NCBI GenBank assembly: GCA_026126065.1
Contig: JAHCJY010000002.1
Span: 62,001-126,000, forward strand
Reading direction: 5' to 3'
DNA length: 64,000 nt
Origin: Bauldia sp.
GTDB lineage: Bacteria; Pseudomonadota; Alphaproteobacteria; Rhizobiales; Kaistiaceae
Made by a program: the position numbers and the translations under genes
Notes under the pieces: model-generated
What the model saw: the letters and a program-made list of their open reading frames with translations, nothing else
Database searches by the model: none
Told to the model about the DNA's origin: nothing
In this document: positions 50,011 to 60,104 of the stretch, one piece after another
How positions within the stretch are numbered: the first letter of the stretch is position 1
How the letters are laid out: each line of letters begins with the position of its first letter

Positions 50011-51462
50011 CTACGGAAAACCTATCGAACGGGGCCAAGGGCCGTATCGCGACGACTGGATACCGTTTGCCTCGGTGCCTGCATACTCATCGAGTCCGCC
50101 CAATCGGATGACGCGCACGCTTCCGCCGAAACCGCCAACTGCGCCGTCGTGCCGTGCGGCACGGCAGATCGCTGAGTCGTCAGTGTACACTTGCGTCCCC
50201 CAAATAGGACCCAGTTCAATCGCGGCGGGGGTACAATGGCAGGTCAAGTCCGTCGCATCGCCGCCGAGTACGTGAGGGCAGTACCAAAGACCGGCCTCGG
50301 GCACACTTGCTTCATCACAGAATCCGCGTTGCACTTCCGGGAAGAAGAAACTGCCGCCCCATCCTCCGTAGCGGCTTGTTGAAACGCCGAACGACCGGCT
50401 TGGCGTGTAGTAAGGACACCCGGCCGCTCTGCGCACATCTATGACCCCTATATATCGAATACCTTCGGAGGTCGCCGCTGGGCGAACGAGGCCTGCGTGA
50501 ACTGCTGCGGTACAGATAGGTGAATCGTCGGTGTAAAGGTCGGTCCCCCAGACCGTTCCGACAGGCTCCGCCATGTCGCAATAGCACCTTGCCGCTCCGC
50601 CATCATCGGGAAGATAGCAAACAGACGCCACGGTCGCCGGTCGACAATTGTTCGCTTCGAGTGCAGCAATTTCGGCGTCAAGTCGACGAAGCTCCTCGGC
50701 CAACTCAGCACCAAGAACGCGGCTGTAATAGCCAACGCTCAGCCTGCTCGGTCCGTACCGGCCCGCGGTCTCAGGAAAGCGAAACCGCGGGAACGCCGCG
50801 GCGCCCAGTTGCTCTTCGAACGATCCAAAATACAACAACAGCGCGCTCGCATTCGCTTGAAGGTAGCGACTGAGCAGCGCCGGATCGCTTGGCGGGGGAG
50901 AACCCGTAAGCCTGGTCAGCAACGAACTGTAGCGAGACGCGAATGTTGCAACACTGTCGTCAACTACGTTTACCCGTCCGTATTCAGCATAGTCGAGTAC
51001 GAACTGAAAGAATGCCGTATTGGCATCAATCTGTTCCCAGTTGCCAACATTATTGATGACATCAGTCGCTGTAGTATACGCAACGCCCAATACTGCGCCG
51101 AGCGCAGCGGCCGCCCACCCTGGGGGACCGCCGAGCGCGATACTCGCCAGGACGCTTGTTCCGATCCCGACAGCGCCCGGAGCGATGACGTCGGTAAGCC
51201 CAGTCTGCCGGATCGTGATCTGAAACGAGTTACGGAATGCTAGCAGGTCCTCAAGCGACCGCTGGCTCATCCCATCGTTCTGGAGGTCGGCCGCTAACGC
51301 GGCTAGAATCTGACGTTGGCTTTCCAGGCTGGCGCTGCAGGCGTCCGCTGTGCGTTCAGCAGCCTCTGTTGGCTGCGCCAAGGTCGGGACAGGCTCGGAC
51401 AAGGTCACCAAGACCATGCCGAGGATTGCCATGCACGTACCCGTCAACAACGGTGAGCGCAT
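50011..51462 (-). CDS. Secreted protein with two LCCL domains
   Basis: 483 residues from ATG 51462, selected for the GGGGAGG site 6 bases upstream and the signal peptide that begins there (MRSPLLTGTCMAILGMVLVT). The first half is helical and includes a hydrophobic stretch GIGTSVLASIALGGPPGWAA. Two LCCL domains close the protein: about 300-374 (GTVWGTDLYTDDSPICTAAV, HAGLVR) and about 417-482 (GPIWGTQVYTDDSAICRAAR, then GIQSSRYGPWPRSIGF). LCCL domains are disulfide-bonded extracellular folds named from Limulus factor C and are rare in bacteria. Base composition is lower in GC than most of the window. Confidence 0.8.
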   Translation of the reverse strand: MRSPLLTGTCMAILGMVLVTLSEPVPTLAQPTEAAERTADACSASLESQRQILAALAADLQNDGMSQRSLEDLLAFRNSFQITIRQTGLTDVIAPGAVGIGTSVLASIALGGPPGWAAAALGAVLGVAYTTATDVINNVGNWEQIDANTAFFQFVLDYAEYGRVNVVDDSVATFASRYSSLLTRLTGSPPPSDPALLSRYLQANASALLLYFGSFEEQLGAAAFPRFRFPETAGRYGPSRLSVGYYSRVLGAELAEELRRLDAEIAALEANNCRPATVASVCYLPDDGGAARCYCDMAEPVGTVWGTDLYTDDSPICTAAVHAGLVRPAATSEGIRYIGVIDVRRAAGCPYYTPSRSFGVSTSRYGGWGGSFFFPEVQRGFCDEASVPEAGLWYCPHVLGGDATDLTCHCTPAAIELGPIWGTQVYTDDSAICRAARHDGAVGGFGGSVRVIRLGGLDEYAGTEANGIQSSRYGPWPRSIGFP

Positions 51463-51684
51463 TTGCTGCCTCCCCAATTCTGTGCCAGGTGACTTCAGTT
51501 TAGACGACAACGCCGCAAGGCGTCCATCCTGGATGTCTCGCGCAAGCCTCGGCGAGGTTGAACGTCGGTGTCGCCAGTACGCTCTTGACCCTCGGTCTTC
51601 GATCGAGAGGTTCCGTCGACCTTTGGACGTCCTACTTTTCTTCGGCCATCTCAGGCCCGGTCCAACTCTGGCGCGGCCTCCCCC

Positions 51685-52695
51685 CTAGCTGCCCGCCGCC
51701 GGCTGCTCCGCAAGAAGCTGGCGGAAATAGTCGATCGTGCGGTCGAGGCCCTCCTCGAGTTCCACCGTCGGCTCCCAGCCGAGGCGTGTCCTGGCCATCG
51801 TGATATCGGGCCGGCGCTGGCGCGGATCGTCGGTCGGCAAAGGCCGCGTCTCGATGGTGGACGTGCTCCCGGTGCGGGCAAGCACGAGTTCGGCAAGCTG
51901 CCGGATGGTGAACTCGCGCGGATTGCCGAGGTTGACCGGCCCGGTCAGCTCCGCCGGCGATTCCATCAGCGCGATCAGCGCTTCCACGAGGTCCGACACG
52001 AAGCAGAACGAGCGCGTCTGACCGCCATTGCCGTAGATGGTGATCGCCTCGCCGCGGAGCGCGCTGACGATGAAGTTCGACACCACGCGCCCGTCGCTCG
52101 GATGCATGCGCGGGCCGTAGGTGTTGAAGATCCGGGCGACCTTGATCTCGACGTGGTGCTGGCGGTGGTAGTCGAAGAACAGCGTCTCGGCGCAGCGCTT
52201 GCCTTCGTCGTAGCAGGAGCGCGGCCCGATCGGATTGACGTGGCCCCAGTAGTCCTCCGTCTGCGGATGGACCTCGGGATCGCCATAGACCTCGCTGGTC
52301 GAGGCCTGCAGCACGCGGGCGCCGAGCCGCTTGGCAAGGCCCAGCACGTTGATCGCGCCGTGGACGCTGGTCTTGGTCGTCTGCACCGGATCACGCTGGT
52401 AGTGGATCGGGCTCGCCGGGCAGGCGAGGTTGTAGATCTGGTCCACCTCGACATAGAGCGGGAACGTCACGTCGTGGCGAACGAGCTCGAAGCGCGGATT
52501 GGCGAGGAGATGGGCGAGATTGCCGCGGCTGCCGGTGTAGAAATTGTCGACGCACAGCACCTCGTGGCCCCGCGCCAGCAGCGCGTCGCACAGATGCGAG
52601 CCGATGAAGCCGGCTCCTCCGGTGACAAGGATTCGGCTCGATCCAATGCTCAAGACTGCAGCCCCCGCCGTCGCAGCGAGGGCTGCGTCACGCAC
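51685..52695 (-). CDS. uxs: UDP-glucuronate decarboxylase (UDP-xylose synthase), SDR family
   Basis: 336 residues from GTG 52695 (a shorter TTG start is possible). The NAD motif is [20 protein letters not shown]; the family's [15 protein letters not shown] and [24 protein letters not shown] segment ([20 protein letters not shown]) are diagnostic of UXS. The catalytic Ser/Tyr-x3-Lys is [20 protein letters not shown] and [10 protein letters not shown]. It converts UDP-glucuronate to UDP-xylose, a donor for surface glycans. It opens the polysaccharide region on the minus strand. Confidence 0.9.
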   Translation of the reverse strand: MRDAALAATAGAAVLSIGSSRILVTGGAGFIGSHLCDALLARGHEVLCVDNFYTGSRGNLAHLLANPRFELVRHDVTFPLYVEVDQIYNLACPASPIHYQRDPVQTTKTSVHGAINVLGLAKRLGARVLQASTSEVYGDPEVHPQTEDYWGHVNPIGPRSCYDEGKRCAETLFFDYHRQHHVEIKVARIFNTYGPRMHPSDGRVVSNFIVSALRGEAITIYGNGGQTRSFCFVSDLVEALIALMESPAELTGPVNLGNPREFTIRQLAELVLARTGSTSTIETRPLPTDDPRQRRPDITMARTRLGWEPTVELEEGLDRTIDYFRQLLAEQPAAGS

Positions 52696-52756
52696 TATCC
52701 ATACGACGCCGCGCCCGTCTCACAGAAGGGTTTCTGATCGGACAGGTTTGGTCCGC

Positions 52757-53350
52757 TTACGGTTGGGCGAGTTGCAGCACGCCGCAGGCGAAGCGCTCCC
52801 CTGCGTCCCCGGCGGGCTCGGTCAGGTAGTCGTCCGGCATGGCGTGGATGAGCATCGCCGCGCCGTCCTCGTCGAACAGGTAGCCAGGCCCCCGCGCCGC
52901 CGCCTCGTTGCCGCCGGCTGGAGGCGGCCCGGGATCGACCGAGAGGCCGGGCGCGAAGAACTCGAAGATCGCAATGCCGCTTTCGGGGATCGTCACGTTC
53001 GGAAGATCGCCGAGATGGGGACCGCCTTCCGCGAGGAAGCCGTGCTGGGCATCGGTCGGATTGAAGTGACCACCCGCGGCTTCGAAATCAGGCGTACAGG
53101 CGCCGGTCTCATGCACATGGAGAGCATAGGTTCCCGCGCGCATGCCGTTGAATTCCACGCGGACAAGCAGTCCCGTCGGGGCGCTTGTCATGGTGACCGT
53201 GGCGACGGCGGCGCCTTCGGCAGTCTCAAGGGTCGTTGCTGCGAACGGCGGGCCGAGGACGAAGCCCTGGTCTGGCTGCTGCTGGGCGGAGGCCGGCACT
53301 GCGGCAGCAAGGGCGCCGAGAAGCCAAACGGCTCGGGTTGCAGAGGACAT
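52757..53350 (-). CDS. sodC: Superoxide dismutase [Cu-Zn]
   Basis: 197 residues from ATG 53350. A signal peptide ending near ASAQ makes it periplasmic. The metal-site signatures are YALHVHETGACTPDFEAAGG (first Cu His pair), HFNPTDAQHG and GPHLGDLPNVTI (zinc-bridging His), with the last Cu His in AMLIHAMPDDYLTEPAG, and the disulfide Cys pair in ACTPDFE and ERFACGVL. It removes superoxide. A Cu/Zn SOD between two nucleotide-sugar genes is unusual, but it keeps every active-site residue I can see. Confidence 0.93.
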   Translation of the reverse strand: MSSATRAVWLLGALAAAVPASAQQQPDQGFVLGPPFAATTLETAEGAAVATVTMTSAPTGLLVRVEFNGMRAGTYALHVHETGACTPDFEAAGGHFNPTDAQHGFLAEGGPHLGDLPNVTIPESGIAIFEFFAPGLSVDPGPPPAGGNEAAARGPGYLFDEDGAAMLIHAMPDDYLTEPAGDAGERFACGVLQLAQP

Positions 53351-53452
53351 GGCGAAGCTCCCATTGGCCCCCGCCGCCCAACGCAACCGATCCCGACCTG
53401 TTCCCAGCCGGAACAGGAGGGGCGCCTCGCCCCCATTGCCCGACCGTTCGCG

Positions 53453-54430
53453 CTACGCCGCCTCCGGTCCGATCTGCCGAAGCGCCGGCTGTCTCCGGAA
53501 CCATTCGTAGGTCGACGCGATCCCGTCGCGAAGGGTGATCGTCGGCCGCCAGCCGAGGGCGGACAGCCGCTGGGCGCTCAGCAGCTTGCGGGGCGTGCCG
53601 TCCGGTTTCGAGCGGTCGAGTTCGATCCGGCCGGTGAATCCGGTGGCGTCGGCCACGATGTCCGCCAGTTCGCGGATCGTGACATCGCTGCCGGAGCCGA
53701 CATTGATGTGCTCCGGCGCGGAGTAGTGTTTCATCAGGAAGACCAGCGCGTCGGCGCAATCGTCCACGTGCAGGAACTCGCGCCGCGGCGTGCCGGAGCC
53801 CCACACGGTCACCGCGGCGTCGCCGCGCTCCGTAGCTTCGTGGAACTTTCGCAACAGCGCGGGCAGGACGTGGCTCGTCTCGAAGTCGAAATTGTCGTTC
53901 GGGCCATACAGATTCGTCGGCATCGCCGAGATGAAGTCGGCGCCGTACTGGCGGCGATAGGCTTCCGCGAGCTTGAGGCCGGCGATCTTGGCGATCGCGT
54001 ACCACTGATTGGTTGGCTCGAGCGGGCCGGTGAGCAGCGCGTCCTCGCTGATCGGCTGGTCGGCGAATTTCGGATAGATGCAGCTCGACCCCAGGAAGAG
54101 GAGCTTCTTCACGCCGGACGCGTGCGCGGCCTCGATGAGGTTCGTCTCGATGACGAGATTGTCGTAGAGGAAGCGCGCCGGCTCGCGGTCGTTGGCAAGG
54201 ATGCCGCCTACCTTTGCGGCGGCGAGGAACACCGCATCGGGCCGGGCCGTCGCCATCCAGGCCCGCACCGCCGCCTGGTCGCGGAGGTCGAGTTCGCGCC
54301 GGTCGGCGATGAGGATCGTACAGCCCTCATCGGCAAGGCGGCGGACGATTGCCGAGCCGACCATGCCGGCGTGGCCGGCCACGTAGACGCGGCGACCACG
54401 GAGATCGAACGGGGTCATCGCCTCAGTCAT
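53453..54430 (-). CDS. fcl: GDP-L-fucose synthase
   Basis: 325 residues. It starts [20 protein letters not shown] and has the Rossmann motif [40 protein letters not shown] (catalytic Ser) and [20 protein letters not shown] (Tyr-x3-Lys). [20 protein letters not shown] and [20 protein letters not shown] follow. It converts GDP-4-keto-6-deoxymannose to GDP-L-fucose. The gene overlaps gmd by 8 bases, so the two-step pathway is cotranscribed. Confidence 0.95.
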   Translation of the reverse strand: MTEAMTPFDLRGRRVYVAGHAGMVGSAIVRRLADEGCTILIADRRELDLRDQAAVRAWMATARPDAVFLAAAKVGGILANDREPARFLYDNLVIETNLIEAAHASGVKKLLFLGSSCIYPKFADQPISEDALLTGPLEPTNQWYAIAKIAGLKLAEAYRRQYGADFISAMPTNLYGPNDNFDFETSHVLPALLRKFHEATERGDAAVTVWGSGTPRREFLHVDDCADALVFLMKHYSAPEHINVGSGSDVTIRELADIVADATGFTGRIELDRSKPDGTPRKLLSAQRLSALGWRPTITLRDGIASTYEWFRRQPALRQIGPEAA

Positions 54431-55505
54431 GGCGGTCCTTGCGGCGTTCGGCGCGCACGGCCTCGATGTCTGCGGCCACCATCTCCTTCACGAGATCGGC
54501 GAAGGCCGTCCGGTGGCGCCACCCGAGAACCTTCCGGGCCTTCGTCGCGTCGCCGAGGAGCACGTCGACTTCCGTCGGCCGGAAGTATCGCGGATCGACG
54601 CGCACGAGCACCTCGCCGGTGCGCGAGCAGCAACCGGTCTCCCCGTCGCCGGCGCCCTTCCAGCTGATGATGCGCCCGGTCTCGGCGAAGCCGCGCTCGA
54701 CGAACTCACGCACCGAATGGGTTTCGCCCGTGGCGAGGACGTAGTCGTCGGGTCTGGGTTGCTGCAGCATGAGCCACATGCCCTCGACATAATCCCTCGC
54801 ATGGCCCCAGTCGCGCTGCGCGTCGAGATTCCCGAGGAAGAGCGTGTCCTGCAACCCGTGTTCGATGGCCGCGATCGCCCGCGTGATCTTGCGCGTGACG
54901 AAGGTTTCGCCACGGATCGGGCTCTCGTGGTTGAACAGGATGCCGTTCGAGGCATGGATGCCGTACGCCTCGCGGTAGTTCACCGTGATCCAGTAGGCGT
55001 AGAGCTTGGCCGCGCCATACGGCGAGCGCGGATGGAACGGCGTCGTCTCGCTCTGCGGCACCTCGCGGACCTTGCCGAAGAGTTCCGACGTCGAGGCCTG
55101 GTAGAGCCGCGTCCGATCCACGAGGCCAAGCAGCCGGATCGCCTCCAGCAGCCGCAGCGTGCCGATGCCGTCGGCGTTGGCCGTGTACTCGGCGGTCTCG
55201 AAGCTCACCTGCACGTGGGATTGCGCCGCGAGATTGTAGATTTCGTCAGGCTGCGTCTCCTGCACGATGCGGATGAGGTTGGTCGCATCCGTCATGTCAC
55301 CATGATGCAGCACGAGCCGGGGGTCTTCTGCCTGCGGGCTCTCGTAGAGGTGGTCGATCCGGCCCGTGTTGAAGGACGACGAACGGCGCTTGATGCCGTG
55401 GACGGTGTAGCCCTTCTCGATGAGGAAGGCGCTCAGATAGGCGCCATCCTGGCCGGTAACCCCGGTGATGAGCGCCACCTTGCGTGGGCTTGCGTCACTT
55501 CCCAC
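54423..55505 (-). CDS. gmd: GDP-mannose 4,6-dehydratase
   Basis: 360 residues. The N-terminus [20 protein letters not shown] is diagnostic; other Gmd blocks are [60 protein letters not shown] with [20 protein letters not shown] (Ser, Tyr-x3-Lys), and [20 protein letters not shown]. It makes the GDP-4-keto-6-deoxymannose used by fcl. It lies 145 bases downstream of the GDP-mannose epimerase-like gene on the same strand. Confidence 0.96.
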   Translation of the reverse strand: MGSDASPRKVALITGVTGQDGAYLSAFLIEKGYTVHGIKRRSSSFNTGRIDHLYESPQAEDPRLVLHHGDMTDATNLIRIVQETQPDEIYNLAAQSHVQVSFETAEYTANADGIGTLRLLEAIRLLGLVDRTRLYQASTSELFGKVREVPQSETTPFHPRSPYGAAKLYAYWITVNYREAYGIHASNGILFNHESPIRGETFVTRKITRAIAAIEHGLQDTLFLGNLDAQRDWGHARDYVEGMWLMLQQPRPDDYVLATGETHSVREFVERGFAETGRIISWKGAGDGETGCCSRTGEVLVRVDPRYFRPTEVDVLLGDATKARKVLGWRHRTAFADLVKEMVAADIEAVRAERRKDRHD

Positions 55506-55650
55506 CCGATGCTCCTTCGCGCGGTCTTCTTCGGTCCAGCGTTGATACGGCCATGCATCGACGGTGAGGAGTCAGCGGGAAGGTCCGCGTCGGGCTGTGC
55601 TGCATGTGCCCTGTTGTCGGTCGCACCGCCGGGTTGCCATTGGATTTGCG

Positions 55651-56622
55651 TCAGGCCGCATTCCGCCGGGTCTGGAGTTCGATCCAGCCGTACGTCCTCT
55701 CGAGGCCCGCCACCAGCGGCGCACTGGGCGCCCAGCCCAGCCTCTCCCTGATCAAACGGTTGTCCGAGTTGCGCCCGCGTACGCCGGTCGGCCCCGCGAT
55801 GTGGTTGATGCGGATCGCCTTTCCGGCGATGTCGGCGACGAGCGCCACGAGTTGATCGATCGTGACCATTTCTTCGGAGCCGATGTTCACCGGCCCGACG
55901 AAATCGGACCTCAGGAGGCGCGTGGTCCCCTCGAGACACTCGTCGACATAGAGGAAGGATCGCGTCTGCTTGCCGTCGCCCCAGATGTCGATGCTGTCGC
56001 CCGACCGCGCGAGCGCGACCTTGCGGCAGATCGCGGCCGGCGCTTTCTCGCGGCCGCCGGTCCAGGCCCCTTCCGGTCCGAAGATGTTGTGGAACCGGGC
56101 GACGCGGCACTCCATCCCGTGATTCCGGTTGTATGCGAGGAACAGCCGCTCGGAGAAAAGCTTCTCCCAGCCATATTCGGAGTCCGGCTGGGCCGGATAG
56201 GCCGAGTCCTCGGCGCAGTTGGGGTTGTCCGGATCCTCCTGGTTGAATGCCGGATAGATGCATGCCGAGGACGAATAGAACACGCGCTTGATCGTGCGCT
56301 TCCGGCACGCTTCGACCACGTTGAGATTCACCGTCGCCGAGTTGTGCATGATGTCGGCGTCGTGGAAGCCGGTGAAGATGTACCCGGCCCCGCCCATGTC
56401 CGCGGCGAGCTGGTAGACCTCGTCGAACCGGCGATCGATGGCTGCGGCGACGAGGTCCGGAGCGCGAAGGTCGCCAATCAGGAAGTCGTCGGCCTCCGTC
56501 TCGGCATATTCATTGAGCTTGAGATCGACGCCGCGGACCCAGAAGCCCTCGCTCTTGAGCAGCTTAACCAGATGCCCGCCGATGAACCCGCCGGCACCAA
56601 GGACCAACGCCGTCTTCTGCAT
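55651..56622 (-). CDS. GDP-mannose 3,5-epimerase-like SDR enzyme
   Basis: 323 residues. ALVLGAGGFIGGHLVKLLKS is the NAD site; the segment QLAADMGGAGYIFTGFHDAD is characteristic of GDP-mannose 3,5-epimerase, which forms GDP-L-galactose/L-gulose, and SSSACIYPAFNQEDPDNPNC and PDSEYGWEKLFSERLFLAYN (Tyr-x3-Lys) also fit that group. WTGGREKAPAAICRKVALAR and FLYVDECLEGTTRLLRSDF follow. Other nucleotide-sugar epimerases cannot be excluded. It precedes gmd and follows the glycosyltransferase gene with 27 bases between. Confidence 0.85.
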   Translation of the reverse strand: MQKTALVLGAGGFIGGHLVKLLKSEGFWVRGVDLKLNEYAETEADDFLIGDLRAPDLVAAAIDRRFDEVYQLAADMGGAGYIFTGFHDADIMHNSATVNLNVVEACRKRTIKRVFYSSSACIYPAFNQEDPDNPNCAEDSAYPAQPDSEYGWEKLFSERLFLAYNRNHGMECRVARFHNIFGPEGAWTGGREKAPAAICRKVALARSGDSIDIWGDGKQTRSFLYVDECLEGTTRLLRSDFVGPVNIGSEEMVTIDQLVALVADIAGKAIRINHIAGPTGVRGRNSDNRLIRERLGWAPSAPLVAGLERTYGWIELQTRRNAA

Positions 56623-56649
56623 TCCGATCTCCAGTCCCGTCCCGGGCTA

Positions 56650-57837
56650 TCAATCACCCTTCGGCGGCGTTCCGCCGATGGTTGAGCGCCGGGCGGCCAC
56701 CATATCCGCGAGCTGCTCGAATACCGCGACGGCGGCGCCGACGTCTCCCGGCTCAACGTGAAAATACGGGGACGCTCGACGCGAAGATAGGAGGTGTACG
56801 TCGCTCTCCAGCGGACCGACATACACGATCGGCCTGCCGCTCTCGATGCAGGCATAGATCTTCGACGGGAGCACATAGCCCCAGAACTCGCGCCGCAAGA
56901 GAACCAGATGCGCATCGGCCGCGAGGAGCACCGATGCCAGTTCCCCAAGGGGTACCAGGGGCGTGGCGACCAGCGGCAGTCCACGTTCGTCGCAGAACGC
57001 GCGCAGCCGGTCCACCTGCGCGCCGGTGGCGTTGAGCCACAACCGGACGCGGTCTGACCCATGCCGGACGTGGGCCTCGTAGGCGGCGCCGAAGGTCTCG
57101 ATGTCGTGAGCAATGCCAAGGTTGCCCGAATAGAGAAGCGTCACCTTCCCCGCCTCGAACGGGCGTTCCGCCGGGGCGACGGCCCAGTCGTCCACGGGCG
57201 ACACGTCGCGGACGATGGTGATGCGATCCTCGGGAACGCCTTTCGCTGCGAGGCGTCGCGCCTGGTCTACACCCAGCGCTTCGATCCCGGCGGCGCGGCG
57301 GCGCAGGAATCGAACCGGCGGCCCTGCGAGGCGCAGCCAGTCGGCGCGGCCCGAAGCTATCGCAGTCTCGGGGTAGAAGTCGGTGATCCGGTAGGTGACC
57401 CGCTCGCGCCAGGCGAGCCAGTTCAGGAACAGCACCAGATAGGACAGGAACGGCGGCGAACCGGTAACGACGACCTGCCAGTTTCCACGGTGCTTTTCGC
57501 GCATGGCGCGTCGCGCTGCCCGGATGAGACGGACGTTCTTGCCCGCCGCCCATGCGGCCCTTCGCCAGAGCGAGGCCTTCTTGTCCGCATCAAGAGCGGC
57601 AAGCCGGACGATGGTGAGCGTACCCTCGCCTATCGCCGCCGTCTCCACGCCCTCGACGTCGCCGAGCCCCACGAGCGTCACGTCCCCGCCGGCCTCCGCG
57701 GCGATACGGGCGCGGCGCATCATGTACTGGCCGACCGCACCAAAGGCCGGCGGAATCCAGTCGCACACGATGAGGGTCGGCGCGCCGGCCCGGGCGGCGG
57801 CGGCGTCTTCGAATGTTGCCTCGCGGGCCTTCGTCAA
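56650..57837 (-). CDS. Glycosyltransferase family 4 protein
   Basis: 395 residues. A GT-B fold with an N-terminal acceptor domain (LIVCDWIPPAFGAVGQYMMR, then VTLVGLGDVEGVETAAIG) and a hydrophobic patch FLSYLVLFLNWLAW. The C-terminal nucleotide-sugar domain has VTLLYSGNLGIAHDIETFGA, RAFCDERGLPLVATPLVPLG and the donor-site Glu region VLPSKIYACIESGRPIVYVG. It should transfer a sugar from a GDP- or UDP-donor during polysaccharide assembly; specificity unknown. It is the last gene upstream of the nucleotide-sugar set. Confidence 0.9.
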   Translation of the reverse strand: MTKAREATFEDAAAARAGAPTLIVCDWIPPAFGAVGQYMMRRARIAAEAGGDVTLVGLGDVEGVETAAIGEGTLTIVRLAALDADKKASLWRRAAWAAGKNVRLIRAARRAMREKHRGNWQVVVTGSPPFLSYLVLFLNWLAWRERVTYRITDFYPETAIASGRADWLRLAGPPVRFLRRRAAGIEALGVDQARRLAAKGVPEDRITIVRDVSPVDDWAVAPAERPFEAGKVTLLYSGNLGIAHDIETFGAAYEAHVRHGSDRVRLWLNATGAQVDRLRAFCDERGLPLVATPLVPLGELASVLLAADAHLVLLRREFWGYVLPSKIYACIESGRPIVYVGPLESDVHLLSSRRASPYFHVEPGDVGAAVAVFEQLADMVAARRSTIGGTPPKGD

Positions 57838-58074
57838 AGCTCACCCGATTCCAGGACCCCATGGTCCCATTATCGTCCTGTCGGCGAGTCCCGGCCCGAC
57901 AGCAGCCAGCCCCCCGGAAATCGCACGGCGTGTCGCTCGGCGTGTGGCGCTGAGCCGTGTTTCGCACGTCGCCCCTGAAGGAACCAGCAAGTACGCAAAG
58001 ATTCGGACGCCGGATTGCCTTGCAGCCGCGCTGCGACAACGGGAACTCGATGGACCGACGGCTGTTTGGCCGTC

Positions 58075-58266
58075 ATGGCAACGAAGCAGAACCTCAACGG
58101 ATCGGGCCTCGCGCTTGGCATTGCCGTCGGAGTCGCAATCGGCACTGCGATCGGTGTAGCGATGGACAACATCGGCGTCGGCATCGGCGTTGGCATCGGT
58201 ATCGGCATCGCGCTGGGCATTGCCTGGTCGGCCGCGTTCGAGAAGCGAAGAAATCCGCCGTCCTGA
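58075..58266 (+). CDS. 63-residue glycine-zipper membrane protein
   Basis: From ATG 58075. Two hydrophobic segments rich in regularly spaced Gly follow a short polar N-terminus: GLALGIAVGVAIGTAIGVAM and NIGVGIGVGIGIGIALGIAW, ending in a basic tail FEKRRNPP. The Ile/Val-Gly alternation forms a glycine zipper, as in small membrane channels or envelope proteins. I do not recognise a named family. It lies 175 bases before the efflux gene and may be a separate unit. The underlying DNA is a degenerate 6-base (GGCATC-type) repeat, so it could have expanded by slippage. Confidence 0.65.
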   Translation: MATKQNLNGSGLALGIAVGVAIGTAIGVAMDNIGVGIGVGIGIGIALGIAWSAAFEKRRNPPS

Positions 58267-58441
58267 GCGACACCGCGCGTCGCGAAGGGCTGCATTGCGC
58301 CGGGACCCGCTTCTCCGCTCCATTCCACAAGTCTATTAGCCGCGCGTTCCAGACATCGGCGCTTCGGCCCCGGCAGCAATGCCGCGGGAGGCCGGGCCTT
58401 TTCCCTTCTGGTTCAAACTCGACCGAACGCACGGCAAACCC

Positions 58442-59923
58442 ATGACCGACACGACCGCAACACTCGACGGCGCCGCGCCGCCGATACCCGCCGCGACCGA
58501 GCTCGCCGCGCGCAACCGCCTCGTCATCACCCTCCTTCTGGTGTCGACCTTCGTCGTCATCCTGAACGAGACGATCATGAGCGTGGCCCTGCCGCGTCTC
58601 ACGATCGACCTTGGCATCTCGCCCTCGGCAGCGCAGTGGCTGACGACCGCGTTCCTGCTGACCATGGCGACGGTCATCCCGGTGACGGGCTTCCTGCTGC
58701 AGCGGCTCAACACGCGACCGGTATTCATCCTGGCGATGAGCCTCTTCTCGGCCGGCACGCTCATCTCGGCGGCAGCGCCGGGCTTCGAGGTCCTGCTTGT
58801 CGGCCGGATCGTCCAGGCATCGGGCACGGCGGTGATGATGCCGCTCCTGATGACGACCGTCATGACGCTGGTGCCGCCGGAATCGCGCGGCAGGACGATG
58901 GGCTTCATTTCGATCGTCATCTCGGTCGCGCCCGCGATCGGGCCGACCGTGTCGGGCCTCATCCTCGCGGTGCTGCCGTGGCGCTGGATGTTCATTCTCG
59001 TCCTGCCGATCGCGATCGCCGCGCTGGTCCTCGGCGGCACGAGGATCCCGAACGTGACCACGCCGCGGAAGGCGCCGCTCGATGTCCTCTCGGTGATCCT
59101 GTCGGCGCTCGGCTTCGGTGGAATCGTCTTCGGCCTGTCCAGCCTCGGCGAGGCGGCAACGCACGAGCCGGTGATTCCGGCCTGGGTTGCGCTCGTCGTC
59201 GGCGCAGCCGCCCTTGTGGTCTTTATCGGCCGCCAGTTGGCGCTGCAGCGGAAGGACCGGGCGCTCCTCGACCTTCGCACCTTCGCCTCGAAGAACTTCT
59301 CGATCTCCGTGGCGATGATGGCGGTCAGCATGATGGCGCTGTTCGGGGCACTGATCCTGCTGCCGTTCTACCTCCAGGGCGTCACCGGCCTGACCACGCT
59401 CCAGACCGGCCTCTTCCTGCTGCCGGGCGGCCTGGTGATGGGTCTGTGCTCGCCGTTCGTCGGCGCGCTCTACGACCGGCATGGCCCGACGCCGCTCGTC
59501 GTTCCCGGCGCGATCGCCGTCAGCGCCTCGCTGTGGATCCTGGCGACCATCGGACCGGACACGTCGATCTTCGTGCTCCTGCCGGCGCACCTGATCCTGA
59601 TGGCGGGCCTGGCGCTCACCTTCACGCCGCTCTTCTCGGCGGGACTCGGGTCGCTCCCGATGCAGCTCTACTCGCACGGCAGCGCGGTCGTCGGCACGAC
59701 CCAGCAGGTGGCGGGCGCGGCGGGCACAGCGCTCTTCATCGCGCTGATGACCAATCGCAGCACCACGCTGGCGGCCGGCGGCCCGGTCGATGCCACGGCG
59801 CTTGCCGGCGGCATCCAGACGGCCTTCGTCTGGGGCGCGGCAATCTCGCTGGTCGCGATCGCCGCCGCGTTCTTCGTCCGGAAGCCGCCGGCGCAGGCCG
59901 GCGCGATGCCCACCGGGCACTGA
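58442..59923 (+). CDS. DHA2-family MFS multidrug efflux transporter
   Basis: 493 residues from ATG 58442 with about 14 transmembrane helices. FVVILNETIMSVALPRLTID (motif D1 of the DHA2 family with the conserved Asn-Glu), SPSAAQWLTTAFLLTMATVI, VGRIVQASGTAVMMPLLMTT (motif C-like) and ESRGRTMGFISIVISVAPAI are present. It pumps small molecules, often drugs, in exchange for protons (EmrB/QacA type). It stands apart on the opposite strand between polysaccharide genes; a role in glycan export is unlikely. Confidence 0.93.
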   Translation: MTDTTATLDGAAPPIPAATELAARNRLVITLLLVSTFVVILNETIMSVALPRLTIDLGISPSAAQWLTTAFLLTMATVIPVTGFLLQRLNTRPVFILAMSLFSAGTLISAAAPGFEVLLVGRIVQASGTAVMMPLLMTTVMTLVPPESRGRTMGFISIVISVAPAIGPTVSGLILAVLPWRWMFILVLPIAIAALVLGGTRIPNVTTPRKAPLDVLSVILSALGFGGIVFGLSSLGEAATHEPVIPAWVALVVGAAALVVFIGRQLALQRKDRALLDLRTFASKNFSISVAMMAVSMMALFGALILLPFYLQGVTGLTTLQTGLFLLPGGLVMGLCSPFVGALYDRHGPTPLVVPGAIAVSASLWILATIGPDTSIFVLLPAHLILMAGLALTFTPLFSAGLGSLPMQLYSHGSAVVGTTQQVAGAAGTALFIALMTNRSTTLAAGGPVDATALAGGIQTAFVWGAAISLVAIAAAFFVRKPPAQAGAMPTGH

Positions 59924-60104
59924 GACGGCGGAGGCCGCTCCCGGTCACGCACCGAACAACGCGGCCCGGTCGATCCGATCGACCGGACCCCTTCCCCGCC
60001 GCGATTCCAGCGTTCGCTTCGGACAAGGCGCAAGCGGTGCCTGTGCAACGCTGGCCCCGCAAGCGGTGAGTCCCGGACACGACCGCGAACGGCAATGCCC
60101 CGCC

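Noticed and set aside
49877..50275. A 132-codon plus-strand open frame overlapping the LCCL gene end
   Set aside because: Overlaps a well-supported gene and has no ribosome binding site or family match. The adjacent 49734-50010 holds nothing else I can support.
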